Notes under the pieces: generated by a model
The model's input: the letters and a program-made list of their open reading frames with translations, nothing else
Database searches by the model: none
Told to the model about the DNA's origin: nothing
Part shown: in pieces, positions 48,650 to 59,971 of the stretch
Layout of the letters: every line of letters starts with the position of its first letter
How positions within the stretch are numbered: position 1 is the stretch's first letter
Translations under genes and position numbers: made by a program
Assembly: GCF_902170565.1 (NCBI RefSeq)
Contig: NZ_CABHXX010000069.1
Location: 1-64,000 of the forward strand
Source of the DNA: Yersinia thracica
GTDB lineage: Bacteria; Pseudomonadota; Gammaproteobacteria; Enterobacterales; Enterobacteriaceae
Direction: 5' to 3'
DNA: 64,000 bases

Positions 48650-50182
48650 ATGCCCTACCTGCTAGAAATGAAAAATATTACTAAGCAATTTGGTGTCGTT
48701 AAGGCGGTAGATAATATCAGCCTGACACTGGAAGCCGGGCAAGTATTATCATTGTGTGGTGAGAATGGCTCTGGAAAATCCACACTAATGAAAGTGTTAT
48801 GTGGTATTTACCCCACAGGTTCCTATCAGGGGGAAATAATTTTTTCAGGTGAAACGCTTCAAGCTAAAAATATTCGTGAAACGGAACAAAAAGGCATTGC
48901 GATAATTCATCAGGAATTAGCGTTAGTAAAGCAAATGTCGGTGCTGGAAAATATGTTCCTGGGTTCTGAGTGGGGGCGTTTTGGCATTATGGATTACGAC
49001 GCCATGTACTTGCGCTGTCAACGGATGCTGGCACAAGTAAAACTGGTGGTAGACCCGAATACTCCAGTGGGGGAATTGGGGCTTGGGCAGCAACAATTAG
49101 TCGAAATTGCAAAAGCGCTGAATAAACAAGTCCGGTTGTTGGTATTGGATGAGCCGACAGCTTCTTTGACAGAAAGTGAAACCGCTATTTTGCTGGATAT
49201 TATCCGTGATCTACGGAATCACGGCATTGCCTGTATTTATATCTCACACAAATTAAACGAAGTAAAAGCGATATCCGATCATATCTGTGTGATCCGCGAT
49301 GGCCGCCATATCGGCACTTGCCCTGCGGCGACCATGAGCGAAGATGACATCATCGCCATGATGGTGGGCCGCGAACTTAAAGAACTCTATCCACACGAAG
49401 CCCACCACATTGGTGAGGAAATTCTGCGGGTGGAAAATATCTGCGCCTGGCACCCGGTAAACCGCCATATCCGCCGGGTGGATGAGGTCTCTTTCTCTCT
49501 GAAACGCGGGGAGATATTGGGCATTGCCGGGCTGGTTGGCTCTGGCCGAACAGAAACTGTGCAATGCTTGTTTGGTGTTTACCCTGGCCGCTGGCAGGGA
49601 GAGATATTTATTGATGGTAAAGCGGTGACCATCAGCAATTGCCAGCAAGCCATGAAGCTCGGCATTGCCATGGTGCCGGAAGATCGCAAGAAAGACGGCA
49701 TCATACCGGTTATGGGCGTGGGGGCTAATATCACACTGGCTGCGCTAGATGATTTCACCGGCTCTTTTAGCATGCTGGATGATGCCAAAGAACAATCGAC
49801 AATTGTGCAATCTCTGGCCCGGTTAAAGGTGAAAACCTCCTCTTCAGAGCTGGCGATTGCCCGACTCAGTGGGGGCAATCAGCAAAAAGCCATTCTGGCT
49901 AAATGCTTGTTGCTGAACCCACGAATTTTGATTCTCGATGAACCGACGCGTGGTATAGACATCGGCGCAAAATATGAAATTTATAAACTTATCAACCAAT
50001 TGGTCCAGCAGGGAATTGCGGTCATTGTGATTTCCTCTGAATTACCGGAGGTCTTGGGATTAAGCGATCGGGTGTTGGTCATGCATCAAGGACGCATCAA
50101 AGCCGATCTCATTAACCATAATCTGACGCAAGAAAAGGTCATGGAAGCCGCACTCAGGAGTGAAACCCATGTCGCAAGCTAA
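48650..50182 (+). CDS. xylG: D-xylose import ABC transporter ATPase
   Basis: Double-ATPase subunit of the xylose importer, 510 residues. Domain 1 has Walker [10 protein letters not shown] and Walker [10 protein letters not shown]; domain 2 has the degenerate loop GLVGSGRTE and signature [15 protein letters not shown], then [11 protein letters not shown], as in sugar importers of the CUT2 type. The ATG at 48650 follows GGAGGG; the frame is open to 48638. Its end overlaps xylH by 14 bp. Confidence 0.97.
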   Translation: MPYLLEMKNITKQFGVVKAVDNISLTLEAGQVLSLCGENGSGKSTLMKVLCGIYPTGSYQGEIIFSGETLQAKNIRETEQKGIAIIHQELALVKQMSVLENMFLGSEWGRFGIMDYDAMYLRCQRMLAQVKLVVDPNTPVGELGLGQQQLVEIAKALNKQVRLLVLDEPTASLTESETAILLDIIRDLRNHGIACIYISHKLNEVKAISDHICVIRDGRHIGTCPAATMSEDDIIAMMVGRELKELYPHEAHHIGEEILRVENICAWHPVNRHIRRVDEVSFSLKRGEILGIAGLVGSGRTETVQCLFGVYPGRWQGEIFIDGKAVTISNCQQAMKLGIAMVPEDRKKDGIIPVMGVGANITLAALDDFTGSFSMLDDAKEQSTIVQSLARLKVKTSSSELAIARLSGGNQQKAILAKCLLLNPRILILDEPTRGIDIGAKYEIYKLINQLVQQGIAVIVISSELPEVLGLSDRVLVMHQGRIKADLINHNLTQEKVMEAALRSETHVAS

Positions 50183-51353
50183 TCAAACTGAAGTGAATAC
50201 ACCCGAAAATGGCGATAAAAAGCCATTATTTCGACTAAAATCGGTCAATTTGCAAGTTTTTGTCATGCTGGCGGCTATCGCCATTATTATGCTGTTTTTC
50301 ACTTTCACCACTGAAGGGGCCTATCTCAGCGCCAGGAATATCTCGAATTTACTTCGCCAAACGGCAATCACCGGCATTTTGGCGGTGGGGATGGTTTTTG
50401 TCATTATTTCGGCAGAAATTGATTTGTCGGTCGGCTCGATGATGGGGTTATTGGGCGGCGCGGCGGCCATTTTCGATGTGTGGCTCGGTTGGCCGCTACC
50501 TCTAACTATTGTTGTCACCCTCGGATTAGGGCTGGTACTCGGCGCATGGAATGGTTGGTGGGTGGCATACCGCAAAGTGCCATCATTTATTGTGACTTTG
50601 GCGGGGATGCTGGCTTTTCGCGGCATTTTAATCGGGGTAACCAACGGCACCACGGTGTCGCCGACCAGTAATGCTATGTCGCAAATTGGTCAAAGTTATC
50701 TGCCCAATGGCTTCGGATTTGGTATTGGTGCTATTGGTCTAATGTTGTTCGTGGTGTGGCAATGGCGTCGGCGCAGCCATCGTATCCGGCTGGGCTTACT
50801 GGTTGCGGCTCCACAAGGGGATGTTACCCGTCAAACTATTACCGCCGTTATCGTTCTTGGCGCTATATATTTACTGAATGATTATCGGGGTGTCCCTACG
50901 CCGGTATTGATTCTCACAGCGCTGATGCTGGCAGGTATTTTTATGGCCACCCGCACCGCTTTTGGCCGCCGGATCTATGCCATTGGCGGCAATATCGATG
51001 CCGCCCGTTTGTCGGGGATTAATGTAGAGCGCACCAAACTGGCAGTATTTGCTATCAATGGATTGATGGTGGCGATAGCGGGTTTGATTCTTAGTTCACG
51101 GCTGGGGGCCGGTTCGCCGTCTGCCGGTAATATTGCCGAACTGGATGCGATTGCCGCTTGTGTCATTGGTGGCACCAGCCTAGCTGGCGGGATTGGCAGT
51201 GTGGCCGGTGCGGTCATGGGCGCATTTATCATGGCTTCTCTCGATAATGGGATGAGCATGCTGGATGTGCCGACTTTCTGGCAGTACATTGTCAAAGGCG
51301 CAATTTTGCTGCTGGCGGTGTGGATGGATTCCGCCACCAAACGCCGAGTCTGA
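50169..51353 (+). CDS. xylH: D-xylose import ABC transporter permease
   Basis: Inner-membrane permease of the xylose importer, 394 residues, about ten membrane helices. Conserved segments are [17 protein letters not shown] and [20 protein letters not shown], both hallmarks of CUT2 permeases. I use the ATG at 50169 inside the xylG end; a GTG at 50160 is in frame. Followed by xylR after 88 bp. Confidence 0.96.
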   Translation: MSQANQTEVNTPENGDKKPLFRLKSVNLQVFVMLAAIAIIMLFFTFTTEGAYLSARNISNLLRQTAITGILAVGMVFVIISAEIDLSVGSMMGLLGGAAAIFDVWLGWPLPLTIVVTLGLGLVLGAWNGWWVAYRKVPSFIVTLAGMLAFRGILIGVTNGTTVSPTSNAMSQIGQSYLPNGFGFGIGAIGLMLFVVWQWRRRSHRIRLGLLVAAPQGDVTRQTITAVIVLGAIYLLNDYRGVPTPVLILTALMLAGIFMATRTAFGRRIYAIGGNIDAARLSGINVERTKLAVFAINGLMVAIAGLILSSRLGAGSPSAGNIAELDAIAACVIGGTSLAGGIGSVAGAVMGAFIMASLDNGMSMLDVPTFWQYIVKGAILLLAVWMDSATKRRV

Positions 51354-51441
51354 TCCCATCGTCGCAAAGAGATCAATGCCATACTGCATTGATCTCTTTG
51401 TCTGTTATATCCCTTTCCCACCTATTTCAGGAGCCACTTCC

Positions 51442-52635
51442 ATGTTTGAGAAACGCTACCGGATAACTTTGCTATTTAACGCTAATAAAGTGTACGACCG
51501 GCAAGTGGTGGAAGGTGTTGGCGAATATTTGCAGGCATCACAATGTGATTGGGATATTTTTATCGAAGAGGATTTTCGCTGCCGTATTGATAATATTCGG
51601 GACTGGTTGGGGGACGGTGTTATTGCTGATTTTGATGATCGGCAAATAGAGCAATTGCTGGAAAATGTCGATGTACCCATTATTGGCGTCGGAGGGTCTT
51701 ATCATCAGCCAGAAGATTACCCACCAGTGGATTACATCGCGACCGATAATGCCGCCTTGGTTGAGGCGGCTTTTATGCATTTGAAAGAAAAGGGTTTAAA
51801 CCGTTTTGCATTTTACGGTTTACCCGCCAGCAGCGATAAACGCTGGGCGCAGGAGCGGGAATATGCTTTCCGGCAATTAGTGGCGGCCGAGCAATATCAA
51901 GGGGTGGTTTATCAGGGAATGGCCACTGCGCCGGCTAATTGGCAATATACCCAAAACCGGTTGGCAGACTGGGTACAAACGCTGCCACATCAGACCGGAA
52001 TTATTGCGGTAACAGATGCTCGGGCGCGGCATTTATTACAAGTATGTGAGCATTTGGATATTGCGGTGCCGGAGAAGTTGAGTGTGATTGGCATTGATAA
52101 TGAAGAGTTAACTCGCTATTTATCGCGGGTGGCGCTTTCATCGGTAGTGCAAGGGACGCGGCAAATGGGCTATCGGGCGGCTAAGTTACTGCATCAGCGC
52201 CTCAATCAACGCCAGAAACAACAAGAAACTCCGCCATTACAGCGCATTTTGGTGCCACCGGTGAAAGTAATGGCGCGGCGGTCGACGGATTTCCGCTCAT
52301 TGCGCGATCCCGCCGTGATTCAGGCGATGCATTATATCCGCCATCATGCTTGTAAAGGGATTAAGGTTGAACAGGTGCTGGATGCCGTTGGGATGTCGCG
52401 ATCGAATCTGGAAAAGCGCTTTAAAGACGATATTGGGCAGACTATTCATGGCGTTATCCATGAAGAAAAACTCGATCGAGCGCGCAATTTGTTGTCTGCA
52501 ACTTCATTACCCATCAATGAAATCTCACAAATGTGTGGTTATCCGTCGCTGCAATATTTCTATTCGGTATTCAAAAAAGGTTATTCAATCACCCCGAAAG
52601 AGCATCGTGATAAATATGGCGAAGTCAGTTATTAG
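51442..52635 (+). CDS. xylR: xylose operon activator XylR
   Basis: D-xylose-responsive activator, 397 residues, of the xylAB and xylFGH promoters. The N-terminal two-thirds is a LacI-type periplasmic-binding-like ligand domain starting RYRITLLFNANKVYDRQVVEGVGEYL; the C-terminal hundred residues are an AraC-type HTH (VEQVLDAVGMSRSNLEKRFKDDIG and INEISQMCGYPSLQYFYSVFKK). The ATG at 51442 has CAGGAG upstream and gives the family start; the open frame extends back to 51265 inside xylH. The gene order xylFGHR is the same as in E. coli. Confidence 0.96.
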   Translation: MFEKRYRITLLFNANKVYDRQVVEGVGEYLQASQCDWDIFIEEDFRCRIDNIRDWLGDGVIADFDDRQIEQLLENVDVPIIGVGGSYHQPEDYPPVDYIATDNAALVEAAFMHLKEKGLNRFAFYGLPASSDKRWAQEREYAFRQLVAAEQYQGVVYQGMATAPANWQYTQNRLADWVQTLPHQTGIIAVTDARARHLLQVCEHLDIAVPEKLSVIGIDNEELTRYLSRVALSSVVQGTRQMGYRAAKLLHQRLNQRQKQQETPPLQRILVPPVKVMARRSTDFRSLRDPAVIQAMHYIRHHACKGIKVEQVLDAVGMSRSNLEKRFKDDIGQTIHGVIHEEKLDRARNLLSATSLPINEISQMCGYPSLQYFYSVFKKGYSITPKEHRDKYGEVSY

Positions 52636-52766
52636 CTATTTTTGAGCCGCGAATGATGCTTCTATCATCCACTTTGCGAAGTAGATCTATTCACCGAGTC
52701 TATTGAATGAATGGCGTCATATAATAAACACGCTATAATCACCGACTTACTACCCATCTTCCAGAT

Positions 52767-52861
52767 GGAAGATCATCGTCCCCGGTGGGGCGGCTGGACT
52801 TCAAATCCAGATGGGGCCGCCAGCGGTCCCTGGCAGGTTCGACTCCTGTGATCTTCCGCCA
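52767..52861 (+). tRNA. selC: tRNA-Sec (UCA anticodon)
   Basis: A 95-base selenocysteine tRNA. The acceptor arm is GGAAGATC with its complement GATCTTCC, followed by G and an encoded CCA at the end. The anticodon loop ACTTCAAAT has anticodon TCA, which reads UGA. The long variable arm (GGGGCCGCCAGCGGTCCC type) and the eight-base acceptor stem are characteristic. It matches E. coli selC in almost every base. selC is a known integration site for genomic islands; no integrase is seen in this window. Confidence 0.98.
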
Positions 52862-53873
52862 AAGCTCGCCTCCCGCTTTCTCTTGCCACCAATAAATCAC
52901 CTTATAATCAAATGATTATAAAGAAATCGGTCTGTCTGAATCTACCGCAGTCTACTGGTTTCTACCTTATACAAGGGGTATAAAAATACTGCCATTTTAG
53001 AGATGCCCCCAAATAAACCTCAATGCCCGTCGCGCAACTGTTGCCTTATTTCTGCGGAATTTAGCGGGCTGAACTGATGAAAAAACGTTTTTCTTCACAT
53101 TCTCACCTCGTTAGTGTTGCTCATTATATCTCTAACAAAGTGTCCGAAATGATTAAACTATTACAGTTTTATACCGGTCTAGATCAATAAATAATCATAA
53201 AATCTCAATAGTACTGATAATAAAGACATGTGCTTAAAAACAGTATTGACATCTGATATAGAACACGTAGATTGGAATTTAACACCGGTGCAATGAGTAA
53301 CGAACTTTTTATTTAACCGGTGTCCATGTAGCAAATTTTAAATAATGCGATAAAGGTCACGAAATATTTTTTTATGTGAGATTCGTTATGAGTTTTCTTA
53401 TAATCGACTCATGCGATGATGCTTTAAGGCCACGCAGTAAATCTGTACAATCGCATTTTGTGGACGATACGCGATGATGTAAGGCTTTGTTGTTAATAGT
53501 AATGTTCGCGATTTGTGTACATCAGTATGAGATCGGGGATATCGCGACGAAAGTAAAGCCACGTAACAAAGAGTATATATCGCGAGGGTGATGTACTGAT
53601 TTAGCCAGTCTTATCAAAAGCATGGCTAAATGTAATAAACTGGGAATGTTACCATTCAGTTAATATATTGGAGGGAAGAGTTAGTTTTAAACGAAAATAT
53701 TCCTGAAAAATATGTACATCTTTATAAATAGTACCAAGATATGTATTACGTTATTAAGTTGATTAATGTTTAATTTTAAATGTGTAGTTCCTTAAAAGCC
53801 CTGACTAACTCGTGTAGTCGGGGCTTTTATCATTTTGGGGCCACGGGTATACCAAATCAAAACAGGAGAGTGG
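52862..53873. other. 1-kb AT-rich region downstream of selC without a recognised gene
   Basis: No convincing protein gene and no integrase. Points worth noting: a strong promoter-like pair TTGACA (53246-53251) and TAGATT, 16 bp apart; a 29-codon frame at 53388-53477 starting MSFLIIDSCDDALRPR, which resembles the start of response-regulator or LuxR-type proteins but soon stops; an inverted repeat ATTTAGCCA (53599-53607) / TGGCTAAAT (53623-53631); and a strong terminator at 53798-53831. A decayed gene or a long non-coding RNA are both possible. Confidence 0.4.
53798..53831 (+). terminator. rho-independent terminator
   Basis: AGCCC-T-GACT pairs with AGTC-G-GGGCT (one T-G pair) around an 8- to 9-base loop and is followed by TTTTAT. 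It lies directly before the GNAT gene and has no recognised gene upstream of it on the plus strand for about 940 bp, so something transcribed from that region ends here. Confidence 0.8.
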
Positions 53874-54347
53874 ATGGAGGTCAGGTTAGCATCACCGAGT
53901 GAAGTTGAGCAATTATGGTGGGTTAGGAACCAGGCCATCAGACATGGGTGTCGCAATGTGTACGATGAAAAAACACTAACCGCATGGACACCGGATCAGA
54001 TGCCCGAGGGATATCCCAAGGCTGTGGCGAGTAATCCATTTTTTGTTATTAATGATCCAATCAGCCAACTAGCTGTTGCCACAGGGTTTTTAGACCTTTC
54101 ATCCGGTAGCGTCGAAGCCATTTTCACATTACCAGAATTTGAAGGTCGTGGGATGGCATCTCGGATTTTGGATGCTATCAAGCAGGAAGCCAGAGATCGG
54201 GGATTCACAAAGTTAACCCTTGCCTCGACACCTAATGCATCGGCATTTTATGAAAAGAATGGTTTTACTCTGCTCGGCGAGAGTTTCTACCCATCACAGT
54301 TGGCACAAACCAACCTTAGATGCATGGATATGTTCTGCTATTTATAA
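53874..54347 (+). CDS. GNAT family N-acetyltransferase
   Basis: A 157-residue acetyltransferase. The acetyl-CoA-binding loop is EGRGMASRILDAIKQEARDRG and the C-terminal motif ASAFYEKNGFTLLGE is typical of the family. The substrate is unknown. It stands alone, right after a terminator and between the post-selC region and the hut region. The ATG at 53874 has AGGAG 6-7 bases upstream and is preferred over the frame's earlier start at 53835. Confidence 0.88.
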   Translation: MEVRLASPSEVEQLWWVRNQAIRHGCRNVYDEKTLTAWTPDQMPEGYPKAVASNPFFVINDPISQLAVATGFLDLSSGSVEAIFTLPEFEGRGMASRILDAIKQEARDRGFTKLTLASTPNASAFYEKNGFTLLGESFYPSQLAQTNLRCMDMFCYL

Positions 54348-54459
54348 TCTATAAATGAGCTTTATTCTGATAAAAAAATGGCTATACATTAGTGAAGCCA
54401 CCGGACAAAAATGCATCTTATCGGTGGCATTAACATGCTAAAAATAATAACTTTTCTTT

Positions 54460-54600
54460 CTAGTACAATGAACTTTCAGCCATGACTTTAGTTTGGTTGA
54501 TGTTTTGCGCATGCAGTTTTGTCCAAAATAACCCGTACAGCCCAATAGCAACAAAGCACCCTAATGGCATGACAAAGCCCAGTTCATCGATAGCTTTCAT
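54460..54600 (-). CDS. 46-residue putative single-pass membrane protein
   Basis: A small frame divergent from hutU encoding MKAIDELGF then a hydrophobic stretch VMPLGCFVAIGLYGLFW, then a polar tail THLHA-like TKLHAQNINQTK and ending SSLY. The layout (short N-terminus, one membrane helix, positively charged junction) fits a small inner-membrane protein. No strong Shine-Dalgarno is present before the ATG. I recognise no family. It is too short to trust without comparison to relatives. Confidence 0.3.
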   Translation of the reverse strand: MKAIDELGFVMPLGCFVAIGLYGLFWTKLHAQNINQTKVMAESSLY

Positions 54601-54906
54601 CGCGCGCTAATCAACTAATATGAATATTAGGCCGGGGAGGCGTGATGGAAATATGATTAAGCAATGGCGACATATCGCGCATTTTGCGTGTCATAATGTA
54701 AAATTAGTGTGAAACATATGTGACTCCGTGCGCAAAAACAGACCAATTTTATGCTGGTTTCATCGCCAAAACCACGTCGAAAATTCTCCCGCTTTGTCTT
54801 GGTAACCAATGAAAAATCTCATAACTTATTAATTTTAAACATTATTAATGTAATTATTTTTTAGGTTTGTGGTGAGTTATTACAGTTTTTCTGGCGCTTG
54901 ATTGTA

Positions 54907-54920
54907 CTTGTCTATACGAG
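54907..54920. promoter_or_regulatory. HutC-like operator upstream of hutU
   Basis: CTTGTCTATACGAG is a near-perfect inverted repeat (one mismatched pair) of the CTTGT-N4-ACAAG type bound by the histidine-utilisation repressor HutC, which responds to urocanate. It is 70 bp before the hutU start. hutC itself is not in the window. Confidence 0.55.
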
Positions 54921-54989
54921 TATATGTTAATAAATACTCAAACTAAGTAATGTCGTTGATACCTGAAAAACTGGTTGAAGGAAATTGCC

Positions 54990-56681
54990 GTGACTGCCCA
55001 AAATAGATTCCGTGATACTGAGATTCGAGCTTCGCGTGGTACAAAACTGACTGCTAAAAGTTGGATGACCGAAGCCCCGCTGCGTATGTTGATGAATAAT
55101 CTCGACCCTGAAGTAGCTGAAAATCCAAAAGAATTAGTGGTTTACGGTGGTATTGGTCGCGCAGCTCGCAACTGGGAATGCTATGACAAAATTGTGGAAA
55201 GCCTCACTCAGTTGAATGATGACGAAACTCTACTGATTCAGTCTGGCAAGCCAGTGGGTGTTTTTAAGACCCACAGCAATGCACCTAGGGTATTGATTGC
55301 CAACTCTAATTTAGTTCCGCATTGGGCTAATTGGGAACACTTTAACGAGCTGGACGCCAAAGGGTTGGCCATGTACGGTCAAATGACGGCGGGCAGTTGG
55401 ATATATATTGGTAGCCAAGGCATTGTGCAGGGTACCTATGAAACTTTTGTCGAGGCAGGTCGGCAGCATTTTGGCGGTAGCTTGAAAGGGCGCTGGGTAT
55501 TAACAGCGGGCTTGGGCGGCATGGGGGGGGCACAACCGCTGGCGGCAACTCTGGCGGGAGCTTGCTCTTTGAATATTGAATGCCAGCAAAGCCGTATCGA
55601 TTTCCGTCTCAAAACCCGTTATGTCGATGAACAAGCGACCGATTTGGATGATGCGCTGGCACGGATTAAAAAATACACGTCCGCCGGCTCCGCTGTTTCT
55701 ATCGCCTTATGCGGTAATGCCGCCGAAATTTTACCTGAGCTGGTACGCCGTGGGGTTCGCCCTGACATGGTGACCGACCAAACCAGTGCACATGACCCAC
55801 TGAATGGTTATTTGCCGACCGGCTGGAGTTGGGAAGAGTATCGTCGACGAGCCCAAAGCGAGCCAGCGTTGGTGGTGAATGCCGCCAAAACTTCAATGGC
55901 CGAACATGTCAAAGCGATGTTGGCTTTCCACAATATGGGCATCCCGACCTTTGATTATGGCAATAATATTCGCCAGATGGCGCAAGATATGGGTGTTACC
56001 CATGCATTTGATTTCCCTGGTTTTGTTCCTGCCTATATTCGCCCCTTATTCTGCCGTGGTATTGGCCCATTCCGCTGGGTGGCGCTTTCTGGTGATGCCG
56101 ACGATATTTATAAAACGGATGCGAAGGTCAAGGAACTTATCCCAGATGATGAACATCTGCACCACTGGCTAGATATGGCCCGTGAGCGCATCAGCTTCCA
56201 AGGATTACCCGCCCGTATCTGTTGGGTTGGCTTGGGCCAGCGCGCTAAATTAGGCTTGGCTTTTAATGAGATGGTACGAAGTGGTGAGCTGTCAGCGCCG
56301 ATTGTCATTGGCCGCGACCATCTGGATTCCGGCTCAGTTGCCAGCCCTAACCGTGAAACCGAAGCTATGCAGGATGGTTCTGATGCTGTCTCAGACTGGC
56401 CGTTACTCAATGCATTGCTAAATACCGCCAGTGGTGCGACTTGGGTATCACTGCACCATGGTGGTGGTGTGGGAATGGGCTTCTCGCAACATTCAGGCAT
56501 GGTGGTGGTATGTGATGGCAGCGATGATGCGGCCGAACGTATTGCACGAGTATTACATAATGACCCGGCAACTGGTGTGATGCGTCATGCTGATGCGGGT
56601 TATGATATCGCGATTAATTGTGCGCAAGAACAAGGCCTTAATCTACCAATGATTGCCGCAACTCAAGGGAATAAAGCATGA
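54990..56681 (+). CDS. hutU: urocanate hydratase
   Basis: Second step of histidine breakdown: converts urocanate to imidazolonepropionate with tightly bound NAD. The product (563 residues) shows the family blocks [29 protein letters not shown] and [15 protein letters not shown], and the C-terminal [16 protein letters not shown] chose the GTG start at 54990, which has AAGGAA upstream and gives the family length; a TTG at 54975 is in frame. Overlaps hutH by 4 bp. Confidence 0.96.
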   Translation: MTAQNRFRDTEIRASRGTKLTAKSWMTEAPLRMLMNNLDPEVAENPKELVVYGGIGRAARNWECYDKIVESLTQLNDDETLLIQSGKPVGVFKTHSNAPRVLIANSNLVPHWANWEHFNELDAKGLAMYGQMTAGSWIYIGSQGIVQGTYETFVEAGRQHFGGSLKGRWVLTAGLGGMGGAQPLAATLAGACSLNIECQQSRIDFRLKTRYVDEQATDLDDALARIKKYTSAGSAVSIALCGNAAEILPELVRRGVRPDMVTDQTSAHDPLNGYLPTGWSWEEYRRRAQSEPALVVNAAKTSMAEHVKAMLAFHNMGIPTFDYGNNIRQMAQDMGVTHAFDFPGFVPAYIRPLFCRGIGPFRWVALSGDADDIYKTDAKVKELIPDDEHLHHWLDMARERISFQGLPARICWVGLGQRAKLGLAFNEMVRSGELSAPIVIGRDHLDSGSVASPNRETEAMQDGSDAVSDWPLLNALLNTASGATWVSLHHGGGVGMGFSQHSGMVVVCDGSDDAAERIARVLHNDPATGVMRHADAGYDIAINCAQEQGLNLPMIAATQGNKA

Positions 56682-58213
56682 AAACAACAATGACACTGCG
56701 CCCTGGCCAGATGACTCTGGCTGATTTGCGACATGTTTATCAGCATCCCGTACAGATAACTTTGGATGAAAGTGCTTACGCGCCCATTCAGCAAAGTGTG
56801 GATTGCGTGCAAGCCATATTGGCAGAGAAGCGCACAGCTTATGGTATCAATACCGGATTTGGCCTGTTGGCATCCACTCGTATTGCTACGGAAGATTTGG
56901 AAAATCTACAGCGCTCGATTGTCCTTTCCCATGCTGCGGGTGTTGGTGAGCCCAATGACGACGCTATTGTACGCTTGATTATGGTATTGAAAATCAATAG
57001 CTTGGCGCGTGGCTTCTCAGGTATCAGACTTAAAGTCATTCAGGCGTTGATAACATTAGTTAATGCACAAGTTTATCCGCATATTCCACTAAAAGGCTCA
57101 GTGGGTGCTTCTGGTGATTTAGCTCCGCTGGCACACATGAGTTTACTGCTGCTTGGTGAAGGTAAAGCTCGCTATCAGGGCGAATGGCTGGATGCAGGTG
57201 CGGCACTGACTAAAGCCGGTTTGCAGCCGCTGACATTGGCGGCCAAAGAAGGGCTGGCACTCCTCAATGGTACTCAGGTCTCCACCGCGTATGCTTTGCG
57301 CGGTTTATTTGAAGCTGAAGATCTTTATGCAGCGGCCTCCGTCTTTGGCAGCTTGACGGTGGAAGCAGCATTAGGTTCTCGTAGTCCATTTGATGCCCGT
57401 ATCCATGCCGTTAGAGGCCAACGAGGGCAAATTGATGCGGCCAGCACTTACCGTCATTTGCTTGGCGAGCGCAGTGAAGTCTCTGAATCTCATCGTAATT
57501 GTGACAAAGTTCAAGACCCATACTCCCTGCGTTGTCAGCCACAGGTTATGGGGGCTTGTTTGACCCAAATGCGGCAGGCAGCTGAAGTTTTGGCGATTGA
57601 ATCGAATGCGGTGTCAGATAACCCATTGGTATTTGCTGAGCAGGGCGATGTGTTGTCTGGCGGGAATTTCCATGCTGAACCGGTTGCTATGGCGGCAGAT
57701 AATCTGGCGCTGGCGCTGGCGGAAATGGGCTCATTATCAGAGCGCCGTATTTCGTTATTAATGGATAAACACATGTCGCAGCTACCACCATTCCTGGTGG
57801 AAAATGGCGGCGTAAACTCTGGTTTTATGATTGCGCAAGTTACGGCAGCGGCGCTAACCAGCGAAAATAAAGGGCTGGCATTCCCCTCCAGTGTCGACAG
57901 CATCCCAACCTCGGCGAATCAAGAAGACCATGTTTCTATGGCCCCGCGTGCTGGTAAGCGTTTGTGGGAAATGGCGGAAAATGTGCGCGGCATTCTGGCT
58001 GTTGAGTGGTTGGCAGCATGTCAGGGGCTGGATCTGCGAAAAGGCCTAAAAACATCAGAGACTTTGGAACCTGCGCGCCTGCTACTGCGTAAACATGTGG
58101 CCTACTACGAAAAAGATAGATTTTTTGCTCCCGATATTGAAGCTGCAAGCCAGCTCATTGCTCAGCTTCATATGAATGAACTGATGCCTCCGCATCTACT
58201 TCCTAGCCTTTAA
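56678..58213 (+). CDS. hutH: histidine ammonia-lyase
   Basis: First step of histidine breakdown: removes ammonia from histidine to give urocanate. The 511-residue product carries the Ala-Ser-Gly triplet (residues 144-146, in [14 protein letters not shown]) that cyclises to the MIO electrophile. The C-terminal [19 protein letters not shown] is also a family signature. Start overlaps the hutU stop (ATGA). The later hut genes (hutI, hutG) are not in the window. Confidence 0.97.
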   Translation: MKTTMTLRPGQMTLADLRHVYQHPVQITLDESAYAPIQQSVDCVQAILAEKRTAYGINTGFGLLASTRIATEDLENLQRSIVLSHAAGVGEPNDDAIVRLIMVLKINSLARGFSGIRLKVIQALITLVNAQVYPHIPLKGSVGASGDLAPLAHMSLLLLGEGKARYQGEWLDAGAALTKAGLQPLTLAAKEGLALLNGTQVSTAYALRGLFEAEDLYAAASVFGSLTVEAALGSRSPFDARIHAVRGQRGQIDAASTYRHLLGERSEVSESHRNCDKVQDPYSLRCQPQVMGACLTQMRQAAEVLAIESNAVSDNPLVFAEQGDVLSGGNFHAEPVAMAADNLALALAEMGSLSERRISLLMDKHMSQLPPFLVENGGVNSGFMIAQVTAAALTSENKGLAFPSSVDSIPTSANQEDHVSMAPRAGKRLWEMAENVRGILAVEWLAACQGLDLRKGLKTSETLEPARLLLRKHVAYYEKDRFFAPDIEAASQLIAQLHMNELMPPHLLPSL

Positions 58214-58269
58214 TAAATCATTAGTTTTAATAAATAATAATTACTAAAAAAAAACAGTGATGTATAGGT

Positions 58270-58288
58270 GATTCCGGTTACCGGAATC
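58270..58288. promoter_or_regulatory. perfect palindrome before the amino acid permease gene
   Basis: GATTCCGGT-T-ACCGGAATC: 9-bp perfect arms about one central base, 52 bp upstream of the permease ATG and 57 bp after hutH. It is too short-looped for an RNA terminator and is more likely a protein-binding operator. Confidence 0.45.
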
Positions 58289-58339
58289 GCCCTCTCTGAA
58301 CCCCTGCCTGAAAGGGCACAAACCTTGCGAGAATGTACC

Positions 58340-59737
58340 ATGAAGAATGATTCATCCACGCTCAAACGCGGGCTTAGTGCTCGGCATATCCGGTTCATGG
58401 CGTTAGGTTCCGCCATTGGTACGGGCTTATTTTATGGTTCCGCTGAGGCCATCCGTCTGGCTGGCCCCGCAGTATTACTTGCTTATTTGGTTGGTGGCGC
58501 TGCTGTATTTATGGTGATGCGCGCACTGGGTGAAATGGCGGTACATGATCCCGTTGCCGGCTCCTTCGGTCACTACGCCAGCCGCTATCTTGGCCCACTG
58601 GCAGGTTTTCTGACCGGTTGGACGTATACCTTTGAGATGATCATTGTGGCGCTGGCCGATGTCACAGCGTTCGGTATTTATATGGGATTGTGGTTCCCGG
58701 ATGCGCCACAGTGGGTTTGGGTGCTGAGTATTATTTTCTTTATTGGTGCGCTAAATCTGTGTTCAGTCAAAGTTTTTGGTGAAATGGAGTTTTGGCTATC
58801 GCTGCTAAAAGTGACCGCGATTATTGTCATGATTGCAGCAGGGCTGGGCATTATGATGTTTGGTTTTGGTGTCGGTCATGAGAGCACTGGGGTCAGTAAT
58901 TTATGGTCTCATCAAGGATTTATGCCAAACGGCATTACGGGGGTGATTGCTTCATTTGCTGTAGTGATGTTTGCTTTTGGTGGTATCGAGATTATTGGGG
59001 TGACGGCCAGTGAGGCGAAGGACCCGGAAAAAGTATTACCACGCGCTATCAATACTGTCCCCGTGCGTATTTTACTGTTCTATGTTTTGACCTTATTTGT
59101 TTTGATGGCGATTTATCCGTGGAACAGCATTGGACAAAACGGCAGTCCCTTTGTTGAAATTTTCAGTAGCTTAGGGATTAGTTCTGCCGCAAATATTCTG
59201 AATCTGGTGGTTATTACCGCGGCTATTTCAGCGATCAATAGTGATATTTATGGTGCTGGCCGCATGATGTATGGTCTGGCGCAGGAAGGGTTAGCGCCTA
59301 AGTGCTTTAGCCGTTTAACCCGCAATGGCGTGCCATGGATGACTATTTTAGTGATGGCGATAGCGTTGTTATGCGGGGTAGTTTTGAATTATTTGATCCC
59401 GAAAAATGTGTTCTTGATTATTGCCTCGATTGCGACCTTTGCGACGGTCTGGGTGTGGCTAATGATACTTATCTCACAAGTGGCGATGCGCCGCTCAATG
59501 AGCAAAGAAAATGTTGCCCGCTTGGCCTTCCCTGTGCCTTTCTGGCCGGTAGCACCGATTCTCACTATCATCTTTATGGCTTTCATTATTGCGGTTCTGG
59601 GATATTTTCCTGATACCCGGATTGCCATGTATGTTGGTCTGGTTTGGGTAACATTAATGACACTTGCCTGGTGGGTTTGGTTGCGTAAAGCACCTGTTCA
59701 TATTATTGCAGAGCAAGTGGAAAATAGCGAAGCGTAG
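58340..59737 (+). CDS. proY: APC-family amino acid permease (ProY-like, possibly histidine)
   Basis: A 465-residue amino acid/proton symporter with about 12 membrane helices. It closely follows E. coli ProY, from [28 protein letters not shown] through [25 protein letters not shown] to the long C-terminal part. The name reflects this likeness; its place right after hutUH suggests histidine (HutT-type) import as the real role. The ATG at 58340 fits the family start; the frame is open to 58268. A perfect palindrome lies upstream, so it may have its own control as well as read-through from hut. Confidence 0.88.
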   Translation: MKNDSSTLKRGLSARHIRFMALGSAIGTGLFYGSAEAIRLAGPAVLLAYLVGGAAVFMVMRALGEMAVHDPVAGSFGHYASRYLGPLAGFLTGWTYTFEMIIVALADVTAFGIYMGLWFPDAPQWVWVLSIIFFIGALNLCSVKVFGEMEFWLSLLKVTAIIVMIAAGLGIMMFGFGVGHESTGVSNLWSHQGFMPNGITGVIASFAVVMFAFGGIEIIGVTASEAKDPEKVLPRAINTVPVRILLFYVLTLFVLMAIYPWNSIGQNGSPFVEIFSSLGISSAANILNLVVITAAISAINSDIYGAGRMMYGLAQEGLAPKCFSRLTRNGVPWMTILVMAIALLCGVVLNYLIPKNVFLIIASIATFATVWVWLMILISQVAMRRSMSKENVARLAFPVPFWPVAPILTIIFMAFIIAVLGYFPDTRIAMYVGLVWVTLMTLAWWVWLRKAPVHIIAEQVENSEA

Positions 59738-59776
59738 CCGTGATAGCCTCGAGTCAGGCTACTGATAATATTATCT

Positions 59777-59971
59777 TTATCTGTAGCCTGAGTTATTTTC
59801 AGATATGAGGTTGCGGTGGTAGTTTTGTGCTCCGAGGAAAATCGGTGTGCCAAAAAAACGGGCAAAGGCTTCTGCTTTCAGCGCAAACCAACCATTACCG
59901 AAAGGATTAGACAAATACTCATGAGGGCGGCTCCGGCACGAAAGGACTGCAATAAAGTTAAACGAGGCCAT
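59777..59971 (-). pseudogene. possible remnant of a DUF1003-like membrane protein gene
   Basis: On the minus strand the frame reads through SNPFGNGWFALKAEAFARFFGTPIFLGAQ and then loses any further membrane helices. The ARFFGTP-x-FL block is what I expect just before the first membrane segment of DUF1003-type proteins. No complete gene surrounds it, so this looks like a 5' fragment left by a deletion. The family assignment is from memory of the motif and is weak. The whole stretch 59738-60171 holds no other recognised gene. Confidence 0.3.

Larger units (their letters stand above)
54348..54989. other. 642-bp region upstream of hutU
   Basis: Holds the hut promoter with a HutC-like operator (54907-54920) and, on the minus strand at 54460-54600, a small candidate ORF. 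Otherwise AT-rich with no recognised gene. Confidence 0.5.

Noticed and set aside
52920-52996. Short frame EIGLSESTAVYWF after selC, resembling AlpA or integrase fragments
   Set aside because: Too short and not matched beyond a few residues; may be coincidence at a known island site.
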